DNA of 41,095 nt, from assembly GCA_020631355.1 (NCBI GenBank), contig JAHDHL010000020.1, positions 1 through 41,095 of the forward strand. Reading direction: 5' to 3'. Shown here piece after piece: positions 33,227 through 41,095 of this stretch. The notes below the pieces were generated by a model, which saw only the letters and a program-made list of their open reading frames with translations, was not told where the DNA came from and searched no databases. The DNA comes from Saprospiraceae bacterium (lineage in GTDB: Bacteria; Bacteroidota; Bacteroidia; Chitinophagales; Saprospiraceae). The stretch's first letter is position 1. Each line of letters starts with the position of its first letter. A program made the translations under genes and the position numbers.

Positions 33227-33991
33227 ATGCGAATACAATTTGAACATAATAATTCAACATTTCAATCCGATTTGTCAAAGCCTCTGGATATTTCCATTCC
33301 TTTGGAGGAAGGAATCAATACCGTGAATTGTTTTTATGCACCCTATATGTCCACCTCGCCTGTAGTGGCAGGGGACTTCATCGGTTCCACTCAGAAAGGA
33401 GGTCCCGTTAATTTTTTGAATGTAAGGCTCAATCCTCATGGAAATGGAACACACACCGAATGTGTGGGCCATATTGCAAAGGAACCCTACAGTATCAATA
33501 AGTGCCTTGGCGAATATTGGTTTATGGCTGAATTGATTTCGGTATTCCCCGAAAGAATGGATGGGGATAGAGTCATTACCTTGGAAAGGATCAAGGATGT
33601 CTTTCCTAAGAATAGATTAGGGGCGAGGGCTATTGTCATCCGTACCTTGCCCAATCATCAGGATAAGAAAAGAATGCATCATTCCGGAACGAATCCCACT
33701 TATGTTCATCATGATGCCATCAATTATTTGAATGGTTTGGGTATCGAACACCTGTTGATAGATCTCCCATCTGTCGATAGGGAAGAAGATGGAGGAAAGT
33801 TACTTTCCCATCATGCGTTTTGGGGATATCCTGATGATGTCCAAAGCCATAAAACCATTACGGAATTGATTTATGTACCCGATTCCATTAAGGATGGGAA
33901 TTATATTCTCAATATTCAAATCGCATCTTTTGAGATAGATGTAAGCCCAAGTAAGCCCATATTGTACAATTTTGAACGTTTATGGACATAA
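33227..33991 (+). CDS. Cyclase-family (kynurenine formamidase-like) metal hydrolase
   Basis: A 254-residue protein of the cyclase family, which includes kynurenine formamidase. The metal-binding segment is NPHGNGTHTECVGHI with H71, H76, E78 and H82. The usual family motif is HxGTHxDxPxH, so this form has one extra residue after the first His, Glu in place of Asp and no Pro. It has no signal peptide. The gene stands between the divergent lipoprotein gene (68 bases away) and the foldase operon. No tryptophan-degradation gene is nearby, so the substrate is open. Confidence 0.85.
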   Translation: MRIQFEHNNSTFQSDLSKPLDISIPLEEGINTVNCFYAPYMSTSPVVAGDFIGSTQKGGPVNFLNVRLNPHGNGTHTECVGHIAKEPYSINKCLGEYWFMAELISVFPERMDGDRVITLERIKDVFPKNRLGARAIVIRTLPNHQDKKRMHHSGTNPTYVHHDAINYLNGLGIEHLLIDLPSVDREEDGGKLLSHHAFWGYPDDVQSHKTITELIYVPDSIKDGNYILNIQIASFEIDVSPSKPILYNFERLWT

Positions 33992-34049
33992 TATGTCAAT
34001 TGTTAAGGCGGTTTAACGCATGTATGTTTTTATTTAGGTCGTCAGTTAC

Positions 34050-34057
34050 TAATTTTG
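34050..34057 (+). promoter_or_regulatory. Candidate -7 element of the foldase operon
   Basis: TAATTTTG matches TAnnTTTG exactly and lies 49 bases before the chosen ATG at 34106. No TTG is found 17-23 bases upstream. The position after the cyclase gene supports a new transcript beginning here. Confidence 0.42.
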
Positions 34058-34105
34058 CGTCACTTTCAATTGACCCTAAAGCTTTTAAATCTAAACACTA
34101 TTTTC

Positions 34106-36073
34106 ATGCTCAATAGAATATTCTGTATCAGCTTAGTTATTCTGGGATTTTTATCCTCCCTGAATGCACAGGATGACCCTGTTTTATTCACAGTGGATGG
34201 TACCCCTGTCCATGTTTCTGAGTTCAATTACATTTACTCCAAAACCAATGGGGACAAGGCGGATTTTTCCAAGCAATCCCTAGAGGAATACTTGGATTTG
34301 TATGTGAAATTCAAATTAAAGGTCAAGAAGGCCAAGGATATGAAAATTGATACTATCCCGTCCTTGAACAGGGAATTGGATGGATATCGCAAGCAACTTT
34401 CCAATTCTTATCTGATGGATAAGACTGTCAAGGAAAGATTACTTAAGGAGGCTTACGAAAGACAAAAGAAAGATAGGAATATCAGTCACATCATGATAAA
34501 TATCAAGGGGCGTAAGCAACCAAAAGATACTTTGGAAGCCTATAATAAAATAATGGCTATCCATAAGGAATTAGAGGGTGGAGCAGCTTTCAAATCTGTC
34601 GTGGCTGAAAATTCAGAGGATCAATACTCCAACAAGAAAGAAGGAATGATTGGTTGGGTGACTGCCATTCTACCGAATGGTTTCTATGAAATGGAAAATG
34701 CAGCCTATGATACACCAATAGGAGGGTATTCCAGACCTATCAGAACCAACATGGGATATCATATCATTCAGGTGAATGATGAACGTCCTGCTAGAGGTAA
34801 TATAGAATTGGCTCATATTGTGGTATTTGATGGAAAGACTAAGAAAGATCCAAGTAAGGACGCCAAAGCTATTATTGATGATACTTATGCAAAGCTTAAG
34901 GCCGGAGATGATTTTGAACAATTAGCGAGATCGGTTTCTGATGATAAGAAAAGCGCTGCAAAGGGTGGATATCTTGGATTTTTCGGAATCGGAGTGTATG
35001 AAAAGGATTTTGAGGATGCCGCTTTTGGATTGGCTGCCAATGGTGATTTTACCCAGCCTGTCAGAACTTCTACAGGATGGCATATCATCAAGAGAATCAG
35101 TAAGCCGGAGTTCGGAGCATTCGAAGTGGAAAGAAATAGACTTCAGGCCAAAGTGGAAAGGGATTCTCGTTTCAAGGAGGCCAGAATCGCCATGATAGAA
35201 AATATCAAGAAAGATGGAGGATTTTCCATCAATGACAAGGTTTTGGATGCATTCGTAGGTACATTGGGTAAGGATTTTTCCACAACGAAGTGGAGGGCTC
35301 CTAAAAAATCTGATGAGGTCTTGTTTACCCTAGGAGGGAATGATTACGCAATGGGAGACTTTACGGATTATCTCCTTAGGGCTGCAAAGCAACGCATCAA
35401 TTATAGTAGAGGCAAGAAGCAGAGTGAGGTAGTCAGAATGATGTTGGATGAATATTCCAATGAAATGGCTCTGGAATATGAGAAATCCCAACTTTCAAAG
35501 AAATATCCTGATTTCCGCTCATTAATGAGGGAATATGAGGAGGGCATCATCTTATTCGAAGTAACCAAGATGTTGGTATGGGATAAGGCTTCCAAGGATA
35601 CTTCAGGTTTGAAAGCATTCTATGATAAGAACCAAGACAATTACCTTTGGGGAGAAAGGGCTGAAATCAGTACCTATACATTAAAGTCCCAAAGTGAAAA
35701 GATATTACAGAAAGCCAGAAAGCTGGCTAAGAAGAAAAGTAGTGATGCCGTATTGAAAAAGATCAATAAGAGTGGTAATCTATTGACTGTAGCATCAGGC
35801 AAGGCGGAAAAGGATAAGAAAGCATTTCCGGGGATTGATGATATGAATTGGACCAAGGGCGCAATGACTCCCAATAACATCAATAATGACAATACGGTTT
35901 CTTTCGTCAAGATAGAAAAGGTATTGCCAAGGGAAAAGAAAGCCCTTAAGGATGCTAGGGGATATGTGATTGCGGATTATCAGGACCAGTTGGAAAAGGA
36001 ATGGATTGATGAACTGAGGGATGAGTATCCTGTCGTTATCAATAAGGAAGTACTGAATAGTTTGGTGAAATAA
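34106..36073 (+). CDS. Periplasmic PpiC/parvulin-type peptidyl-prolyl isomerase
   Basis: This 655-residue exported foldase has a signal peptide (MLNRIFCIS to LNAQ, about 1-22), a SurA-like N-terminal chaperone region (about 23-115), and two rotamase domains (about 115-230 and 230-335) with SHIMINIKG, MIGWVTAILPNGFYEMENAAYD, GYHIIQVND and GGYLGFFGIGVYEKDFEDAAF, GWHIIKRIS. A long C-terminal part (about 340-650) contains more helical, lysine-rich sequence, perhaps a further degenerate domain. It should assist folding of outer-membrane proteins. I chose the ATG at 34106 because it starts the signal peptide; a TTG at 34055 would add 17 residues. It is first of three foldase genes. Confidence 0.9.
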   Translation: MLNRIFCISLVILGFLSSLNAQDDPVLFTVDGTPVHVSEFNYIYSKTNGDKADFSKQSLEEYLDLYVKFKLKVKKAKDMKIDTIPSLNRELDGYRKQLSNSYLMDKTVKERLLKEAYERQKKDRNISHIMINIKGRKQPKDTLEAYNKIMAIHKELEGGAAFKSVVAENSEDQYSNKKEGMIGWVTAILPNGFYEMENAAYDTPIGGYSRPIRTNMGYHIIQVNDERPARGNIELAHIVVFDGKTKKDPSKDAKAIIDDTYAKLKAGDDFEQLARSVSDDKKSAAKGGYLGFFGIGVYEKDFEDAAFGLAANGDFTQPVRTSTGWHIIKRISKPEFGAFEVERNRLQAKVERDSRFKEARIAMIENIKKDGGFSINDKVLDAFVGTLGKDFSTTKWRAPKKSDEVLFTLGGNDYAMGDFTDYLLRAAKQRINYSRGKKQSEVVRMMLDEYSNEMALEYEKSQLSKKYPDFRSLMREYEEGIILFEVTKMLVWDKASKDTSGLKAFYDKNQDNYLWGERAEISTYTLKSQSEKILQKARKLAKKKSSDAVLKKINKSGNLLTVASGKAEKDKKAFPGIDDMNWTKGAMTPNNINNDNTVSFVKIEKVLPREKKALKDARGYVIADYQDQLEKEWIDELRDEYPVVINKEVLNSLVK

Positions 36074-36088
36074 AAACCAATCCAAAGC

Positions 36089-36943
36089 ATGATGATTCAA
36101 CGTTTGATACTATTCGTATTACTATCCTTTATTCTGGGAATACCTTCTTGTGTGCCACCGGATGAGGAGGGAGGAGAGGGCGATGTACTACTGGCTAAGG
36201 TGTACAACAAACCGCTCTATCTATCGGAATTGGATGGGATGATTCCAAGGACTGCAACTCCAACGGATAGCACACTCATCGTGAATGCATTCGTAGACCG
36301 ATGGGTTAAGGAAAATCTCATGTTGTACGAAGCAGAACGCAACGTACCCAAGGATTTGAATATTGATAAGTTGGTAAGGGATTACCGAGCATCATTGATT
36401 CTGAATAGTTATGAGAAGCATATTGCCGAAACATTACTGGATTCAACGATTACGGATACTGAACTTCAGACCTATTACGATAATTATAAGACCCATTTCC
36501 AATTGGAAACAAGTCTTAGGAGATGTAAATTCATGAAGCTACCTAAGGATGCCGATAATCTGAAGAAAGCAGAGAAATGGTGGGATAGTGACAATAGGAA
36601 TGACCAGAAAGCCTTGGAGGTTTATTGCGAAGAAAATGCAACAGTTTATCAGCTGGAAGATAGCCTTTGGGTGACAGAGGTGGAACTGGAAAAGAATTTT
36701 CCGAAATCAGTGATTTCTTCCATGAAAGAAGGAAAATCATTCGATATCACAGAGGGAGACTTTATCTATTTTGTTGATGTGGCAGAAGTGCAATCGAAGA
36801 ATAGTGACCCTCCAATGAGTTATATCAGAACCCACGCGACCAATTTTATCCTACATAATAGGAAATTGGAAATCGTAGAACAACGCAAAGAGGAGTTATT
36901 TCAGAATGCCGAAAGGAAAGGACACGTCAAATATTATAATTGA
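36089..36943 (+). CDS. SurA-N-like lipoprotein without a recognisable rotamase domain
   Basis: A 284-residue protein with a lipoprotein signal (lipobox IPSC, C21). Residues 35-130 look like the helical N-terminal domain of SurA/PpiD (VYNKPLYLSELDG, VNAFVDRWVKENLMLYEAER), followed by about 150 residues that lie where a rotamase domain would be but lack the usual GGxLGW and GFHIIQL-like motifs. It may be a chaperone without isomerase activity. It starts 15 bases after the first foldase gene and ends one base before the surA start, so it is the middle gene of the operon. An ATG one codon later is equally possible. Confidence 0.8.
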   Translation: MMIQRLILFVLLSFILGIPSCVPPDEEGGEGDVLLAKVYNKPLYLSELDGMIPRTATPTDSTLIVNAFVDRWVKENLMLYEAERNVPKDLNIDKLVRDYRASLILNSYEKHIAETLLDSTITDTELQTYYDNYKTHFQLETSLRRCKFMKLPKDADNLKKAEKWWDSDNRNDQKALEVYCEENATVYQLEDSLWVTEVELEKNFPKSVISSMKEGKSFDITEGDFIYFVDVAEVQSKNSDPPMSYIRTHATNFILHNRKLEIVEQRKEELFQNAERKGHVKYYN

Positions 36944-36944
36944 T

Positions 36945-38312
36945 ATGCAGAAAATAATGATTGCACTGGGACTCATAGGTCTCTTTTTGCAACCTGTGAA
37001 TGCCCAAGAGGGGGAAGTATTGGATAAGATTATCGCCATCGTAGGCGGTGAAATCCTACTGAAGTCAGAATTGGAGGAGAATCTCGCCTTGGCCAAGGAG
37101 CAGAGTGGTGTACTACCTGATAATGCAGAGTGCATCTTCTTGAACCAACTCCTGACCCAGAAGTTATTGGTCAACCAAGCTCGATTGGATAGTGTATTGG
37201 TTGCTGATGAGGAAGTCGAGATACAAATGGATGCTCGTTTTGATCAGATTCTGAACCTGATGAATAATGACCCCAAACAATTCCTGGATTTCTATGGTAT
37301 GACCATTTCTGAAGCAAGGGAAAAGCTTCGGGTAGACATGAAGGATCAGATGTTGGCACAAAGACTACAGCAACAAGTGGTAGCGGACATGGAAATTACA
37401 CCATCCGAAGTGATTAATTTCTTCAATAGTATTCCCACAGATAGTCTTCCTTACTTCAATTCAGAGGTGGAGGTAGGCGAAATCGTATTCTATCCGGAAC
37501 CTAGTGAGGAGGAATCAGAAAGAGCCAAGACCCTTGCACAGGATTTGAGAAGTCAGGTAGTCAATGATGGAATCAATTTCTCCGAGTTGGCATCCAAGTA
37601 CTCGGATGATCCCGGATCTGCTAGATTGGGTGGTGATTTGGGGTGGCAACAAAGAGGCCAGTTTGTTCCTGAATTCGAAGCAGCAGCATATACACTTGAA
37701 AAAGGAGAGATTTCCGAGGTTGTGGAAACGGAATTCGGATTCCATATCATTCAGTTATTAGAACGATTGGGTAATAGAATCCATACCAGACATATCCTTA
37801 TCCAACCCAGAATCAAGGCTGCGGATTTGGAAAAGGCCAAGAAAGAAATGGAAAAGGTAGCCAGACAAATCCAAACGGATTCCATTACTTTCTCAAGAGC
37901 CGTAAAGAAATACTCATCCGATAAGGTACAGAGTTATCATAATGATGGTCTGATGACCAATCCCGCTAACGGAACAAGTTTCTTTGAAACGTCAGAGTTG
38001 GATGTGGATATCTACTTTACGATTGATACGATGGAAGTGGGACAAGTGAGCTCACCCATCGAAGTGATTTCGCCGAGGAACGAGGTGAGTTATGTATTGG
38101 TAAGATTGGTTTCCATGACAGAGCCCCATAAGGCTAATCTGGAAACGGATTATAGCAAGATTAAAATGGCTGCCCTGGAGGAAAAGAAAGCCAAGAGCAT
38201 GGTGAAGTGGGTATCCGAAACCATCAGCAGCACACATGTGATTCTGGATAAGAATTTTGATGGATGTGGTGTGTTGGACCCTTGGCGAAATGGCGGCTTA
38301 GCCAATCCGTAG
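36945..38312 (+). CDS. surA: SurA-type peptidyl-prolyl isomerase/chaperone
   Basis: A 455-residue periplasmic SurA homologue with a signal peptide (about 1-20, ending VNAQ), an N-terminal chaperone domain (about 22-150, with DKIIAIVGGEILLKSELEEN), a first rotamase domain (about 165-270, with GGDLGWQQRGQFVPEFEAAA and FGFHIIQLLE) and a second, less well conserved one (about 275-385). It should guide beta-barrel proteins to the BAM complex. The ATG at 36945 is chosen because it opens the signal peptide and sits one base after the stop of the previous gene; an in-frame ATG at 36906 lies inside that gene. Confidence 0.92.
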   Translation: MQKIMIALGLIGLFLQPVNAQEGEVLDKIIAIVGGEILLKSELEENLALAKEQSGVLPDNAECIFLNQLLTQKLLVNQARLDSVLVADEEVEIQMDARFDQILNLMNNDPKQFLDFYGMTISEAREKLRVDMKDQMLAQRLQQQVVADMEITPSEVINFFNSIPTDSLPYFNSEVEVGEIVFYPEPSEEESERAKTLAQDLRSQVVNDGINFSELASKYSDDPGSARLGGDLGWQQRGQFVPEFEAAAYTLEKGEISEVVETEFGFHIIQLLERLGNRIHTRHILIQPRIKAADLEKAKKEMEKVARQIQTDSITFSRAVKKYSSDKVQSYHNDGLMTNPANGTSFFETSELDVDIYFTIDTMEVGQVSSPIEVISPRNEVSYVLVRLVSMTEPHKANLETDYSKIKMAALEEKKAKSMVKWVSETISSTHVILDKNFDGCGVLDPWRNGGLANP

Positions 38313-38341
38313 AGTCATAGGGATTGTATTGATATACTATC

Positions 38342-38378
38342 AACAAACGCCATAATGCAATGCATTATGGCGTTTGTT
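38342..38378 (+). terminator. Terminator hairpin after surA
   Basis: An 18-bp inverted repeat, AACAAACGCCATAATGCA (38342-38359) with TGCATTATGGCGTTTGTT (38361-38378), begins 30 bases past the surA stop. The 3' side is U-rich within the stem rather than after it. It is the only notable element in the 191-base gap before the desaturase gene. Confidence 0.6.
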
Positions 38379-38503
38379 ATATGGTGTGGATAGAATTATT
38401 TGAATCCCATCCATACATTCATTCAATAAGACAATTATCTTGAACACAAGAACAGACATTATCCTTTGTAGTATATTCTGAATCTATTCAACATCTTTGT
38501 GGT

Positions 38504-39475
38504 ATGGCTAAAATCAATATGATTCCTCCCGAGGAGATTTTCACCAAGGAAGAAATCCAATCCCTTATACAACGTTCCGATTGGTTGGGGATTTGGGAGA
38601 TTGCTAAGATTTGGCTCTGGATTATTGGAACATTGGTCGTATTGGCCCTATTTCCGAATCCCATTACATTCATTCTGGCCTTATTCATCCTGGGGGGCAA
38701 ACAACTAGGATGCGCCATTATCATGCATGATGCTTCCCATTATTCACTGTTCAGGAGTCAAGCATTGAACCGTAATCTGGGGAATCTTCTTGGGGCATGG
38801 CCCATTCTTCACAATGTCCAACAATATAGGCCCTATCATCTGAAACACCACAGACATGCCGGGACAGAAGATGATCCGGATTTGAAATTAGCAATGAATT
38901 TTCCCACCTATCTCGCTTCATTCATTCGTAAGTTCCTTAGGGATATTTCAGGTCTGAATGGAATCAAGGGTACCTTGGCCACCTTTGCAATGCATATGGG
39001 TTATCTTTCTTATAGTCTAGGAGGCAAGGCGGAAATCATCAAGGATACTTTTTCCTCCAAGGAGAAATTCCTTATGGCTTGGAAAAATATGAGAGGGCCG
39101 TTGTGCTTCCATATTTCTTTTTTTCTGATTGTTTGGTCCATCGGGTATTGGTGGCTATTCCTCACTTGGTGGGTCGCACAACTGACCACATACAACTTCT
39201 CCCTCAGAATTCGTTCGATGGCTGAGCATAGTATGACTCCGGATTTGTCAGATCCATACCTGAATACTCGTACCACTTATGCTAATTTTATTGAACGCAT
39301 CCTTTTTGCTCCTTTGAATGTTAATTACCATGTAGAACATCATTTGTTGATGGGCGTTCCTGCTTACCATTATCCAAGAATGCACCAAATGCTCCTTAAA
39401 AAGGGATTTTATGAAAAAGGTGTATTGTCAGGAGGGTATTGGAGTTTGGTCAAACAAGCAGCAGGTATAGGATAA
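38504..39475 (+). CDS. Membrane fatty-acid desaturase
   Basis: A 323-residue integral membrane di-iron enzyme. The three histidine boxes are intact: HDASH (75-79), HLKHHRH (112-118) and HVEHH (276-280). About four hydrophobic helices are visible (near 37-65, 195-225 and others). Such enzymes put a double bond in acyl chains or, in some subfamilies, hydroxylate or oxidise other lipids; the exact position is not predictable. The stop is 5 bases before the start of the metalloprotease gene, so both are likely in one transcript. Confidence 0.9.
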   Translation: MAKINMIPPEEIFTKEEIQSLIQRSDWLGIWEIAKIWLWIIGTLVVLALFPNPITFILALFILGGKQLGCAIIMHDASHYSLFRSQALNRNLGNLLGAWPILHNVQQYRPYHLKHHRHAGTEDDPDLKLAMNFPTYLASFIRKFLRDISGLNGIKGTLATFAMHMGYLSYSLGGKAEIIKDTFSSKEKFLMAWKNMRGPLCFHISFFLIVWSIGYWWLFLTWWVAQLTTYNFSLRIRSMAEHSMTPDLSDPYLNTRTTYANFIERILFAPLNVNYHVEHHLLMGVPAYHYPRMHQMLLKKGFYEKGVLSGGYWSLVKQAAGIG

Positions 39476-39480
39476 ATAGT

Positions 39481-40224
39481 ATGATGCCAGGATTATTCAA
39501 TAAGAAAAGAACAGAAAAGACGATGTATGATTTGGATGGAATTAAGTTTCCCGTCCATATCTATTATGAAAATCGAAAAAACGTAAGGACATCAATAGGT
39601 AAGAAAGCGGTCAACCTGAGGATGCCTTATTATCTTACTGCGACTGAAAGAAAAAAATACCTGGATTGGTTCGAGAATTGGATTAAGAAACAAAGGGAAT
39701 ATCTAAGAGAACAATTCGAAGTCAAAACCTACGAATCAGGAGATGAACTGGTGGTTGGCAGCAGGACGTACATATTGGATATCGAGCATAGTGATAATAA
39801 ATCCCATTCGGGACAACTAAAGAATGGAATTATCCAATTGAGAATCAATACATCCCAACAGAATCATCACAAAGCCATCAAGACACTTCTGTCCAGAATC
39901 GTAGCCAAGGATTATCAGGCGGAGATAGAAAGGAAAGTCAAGGAGTTGAATCACCTTCATTTTCAGGTGCCGGTAGATCAGGTGAAATTGAAATACACCT
40001 CATCCCGGTGGGGAAGTTGTTCATCTAAAGGCAATCTGAATTTTTCTACCAAATTACTTTTCGCACCTGAAGAAGTTGTGGATTATGTCATCATACACGA
40101 ACTGGCCCATCGGATAGAAATGAATCATTCCGCTAAGTTCTGGTTATTGGTAGAACAAGCCATGCCTGAATACAAGGATCATGAAAAGTGGTTGAAAGAG
40201 AATGGTGCTACTTGTGATTTCTGA
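39481..40224 (+). CDS. YgjP-like (SprT/DUF45) zinc metallopeptidase
   Basis: A 247-residue cytoplasmic protein of the YgjP/DUF45 metallopeptidase family. It has the family block SSRWGSCSSKGNLNFS followed by the zinc motif HELAH (in IIHELAHRIEMNHS) and a downstream MPEYKDHEKWL segment. Family members are poorly characterised. The ATG at 39481 (or 39484) follows the desaturase stop by 5 bases; an earlier ATG at 39439 lies inside the desaturase gene and is unlikely. The link to lipid metabolism is only positional. Confidence 0.87.
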   Translation: MMPGLFNKKRTEKTMYDLDGIKFPVHIYYENRKNVRTSIGKKAVNLRMPYYLTATERKKYLDWFENWIKKQREYLREQFEVKTYESGDELVVGSRTYILDIEHSDNKSHSGQLKNGIIQLRINTSQQNHHKAIKTLLSRIVAKDYQAEIERKVKELNHLHFQVPVDQVKLKYTSSRWGSCSSKGNLNFSTKLLFAPEEVVDYVIIHELAHRIEMNHSAKFWLLVEQAMPEYKDHEKWLKENGATCDF

Positions 40225-40236
40225 TGAATCATTTCA

Positions 40237-41076
40237 TTACTTGGCCAATCTCTTATCTCTGGCAATGTGTTTTTCCGAAATTTTCATGAGTTGACTTCTG
40301 AACAGACCAGGGAGAAAACGTTTGAGTAGGAATGTAAAACGGGCTTGTCTCGGAAGAATGATATGCAATTTTTCCTTTCCTGCTTTCTGAAGCATTTCCA
40401 AAACAGCATCATCCGGCATGAGTTTGGCCTCCGATACCAGTTTTTTTCCTGCCGCCAAAGCATCCTTTGTACCCCTTGCGCTATCCATGATGCCTGTTCT
40501 AATGAATGTAGGCATCACTACGGATACACTGATTCCAAGCGGTTTTAATTCATAATATAATGTTTCCGATAAGGAAATAACCGCAGCCTTGGTCATATTA
40601 TAGGGAGCCATCCTCGGTGCATTGGCAAAACCAGCTGCACTGGCGATATTTATGATGGTTCCAAACCCCTGTTTCCTAAATGCAGGAACAAACAGCTTGC
40701 ATCCATACAATACACCCATCTGATTGATTCCAATCATCCAATCCCAATCCTTTAGGGGATATTCGTGGAATGCACCACCATCTCCAACACCGGCATTATT
40801 AACCAACAAGTCGATTCCTCCTTGTTGTTCCAGAAACATATTGGCAACTTCTTCATAACGCTTCCTATCGGATACATCAAGGGAGAAGATAATGGGTTCT
40901 CCGCCCAATTGTCTGACTTCAGCCGCTGCGGCTTCCAGTTGCTCGATATTCACATCAGACATTCCGATGGTCCAACCCTCCTTGGCTAAATGGATACAGA
41001 ATGATTTTCCCAATCCCATGGCAGCACCGGTAATGAATGCCCTTTTTTCAGAATACTTTTGTGTTAATCGTAGCAT
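40237..41076 (-). CDS. Short-chain dehydrogenase/reductase
   Basis: A 279-residue SDR oxidoreductase. The NAD(P) loop is TGAAMGLG (16-23), NNAG is at 93-96, and the catalytic triad is S146, Y159 and K163 (YNMTK). The C-terminal part is basic with a hydrophobic stretch, as in SDRs that act on lipids or steroids, but the substrate is unknown. The gene is convergent with the YgjP-like gene, 12 bases away, and its own upstream region runs out of the window. Confidence 0.92.
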   Translation of the reverse strand: MLRLTQKYSEKRAFITGAAMGLGKSFCIHLAKEGWTIGMSDVNIEQLEAAAAEVRQLGGEPIIFSLDVSDRKRYEEVANMFLEQQGGIDLLVNNAGVGDGGAFHEYPLKDWDWMIGINQMGVLYGCKLFVPAFRKQGFGTIINIASAAGFANAPRMAPYNMTKAAVISLSETLYYELKPLGISVSVVMPTFIRTGIMDSARGTKDALAAGKKLVSEAKLMPDDAVLEMLQKAGKEKLHIILPRQARFTFLLKRFLPGLFRSQLMKISEKHIARDKRLAK

Positions 41077-41095
41077 GACCCTTGATTTCTTTTAT

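Noticed and set aside
36906-36944. Earlier surA start at 36906
   Set aside because: It would overlap the previous gene by 38 bases and place 13 polar residues before the signal peptide; the ATG at 36945 fits better.
38466-38499. TTG-N23-CATCTTTG as the desaturase promoter
   Set aside because: The -7 element has a mismatch and the spacing is at the limit; transcription would start at the ATG, leaving no leader. Too weak to list.

Overview
The window is about 41 kb of compact, mostly housekeeping chromosome from a member of the Bacteroidota. The evidence is a secreted protein with a type IX secretion (T9SS) C-terminal sorting tail, a TonB-dependent receptor with a carboxypeptidase-like N-terminal domain, GSCFA, DUF4837 and DUF1573 proteins, three consecutive SurA/PpiC-type foldases, and at least one full promoter of the Bacteroidota type (TTG, 21 nt, TAnnTTTG) in front of uvrA. 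The base composition is moderately low in GC. Saprospiria-like is a guess; the class cannot be fixed from this window. No rRNA, tRNA, CRISPR array, insertion sequence, integrase or phage gene was seen.

Layout. 1-9545 (+): a Ro60/Rsr-type TROVE protein; a tightly overlapping trio of cutC, a GH2 beta-mannosidase and a GH20 beta-hexosaminidase, probably for glycan degradation; and a large T9SS cargo protein. 9552-10680 (-): a membrane-anchored SH3 protein followed by an orphan Vsr endonuclease. 10930-14588: dprA (+), a GAF/SpoIIE phosphatase (-) and an OppC/DppC-type permease (-). 14616-18548: a GTDC1-like glycosyltransferase (+), probably a tRNA-queuosine mannosyltransferase, tail to tail with uvrA (-). 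18723-23081: rsfS-ftsH (-) divergent from birA-GSCFA (+). 23067-30754 (-): a run of envelope genes with an ECF sigma factor and its putative non-zinc anti-sigma/TPR partner, DUF4837 lipoprotein, LysM/lytic transglycosylase, DUF1573 protein and TonB-dependent receptor. 31018-33158 (-): lipoprotein-nadD-menE operon. 33227-38312 (+): a cyclase-family hydrolase, then a three-gene periplasmic foldase operon ending in surA. 38504-40224 (+): fatty-acid desaturase and YgjP-like metalloprotease. 40237-41076 (-): a short-chain dehydrogenase.

The genes group by theme. One theme is the envelope: foldases, the lytic transglycosylase, lipoproteins, ECF signalling, the TonB receptor and T9SS export. Another is RNA and ribosome quality (Ro60, RsfS, the putative Q-tRNA mannosyltransferase). 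A third is DNA maintenance (UvrA, DprA, Vsr).

The points most worth a second look are: the bacterial GTDC1/QTMAN homologue; the translationally coupled CutC-glycosidase operon; two mutually exclusive hairpins in the leader of the lytic transglycosylase gene; the TTCATTA tandem repeat directly in front of rsr; the orphan Vsr; and the zinc-less anti-sigma candidate. No gap between genes exceeds 300 bases. I did not find a clear, wholly new multi-gene defence or mobile system.
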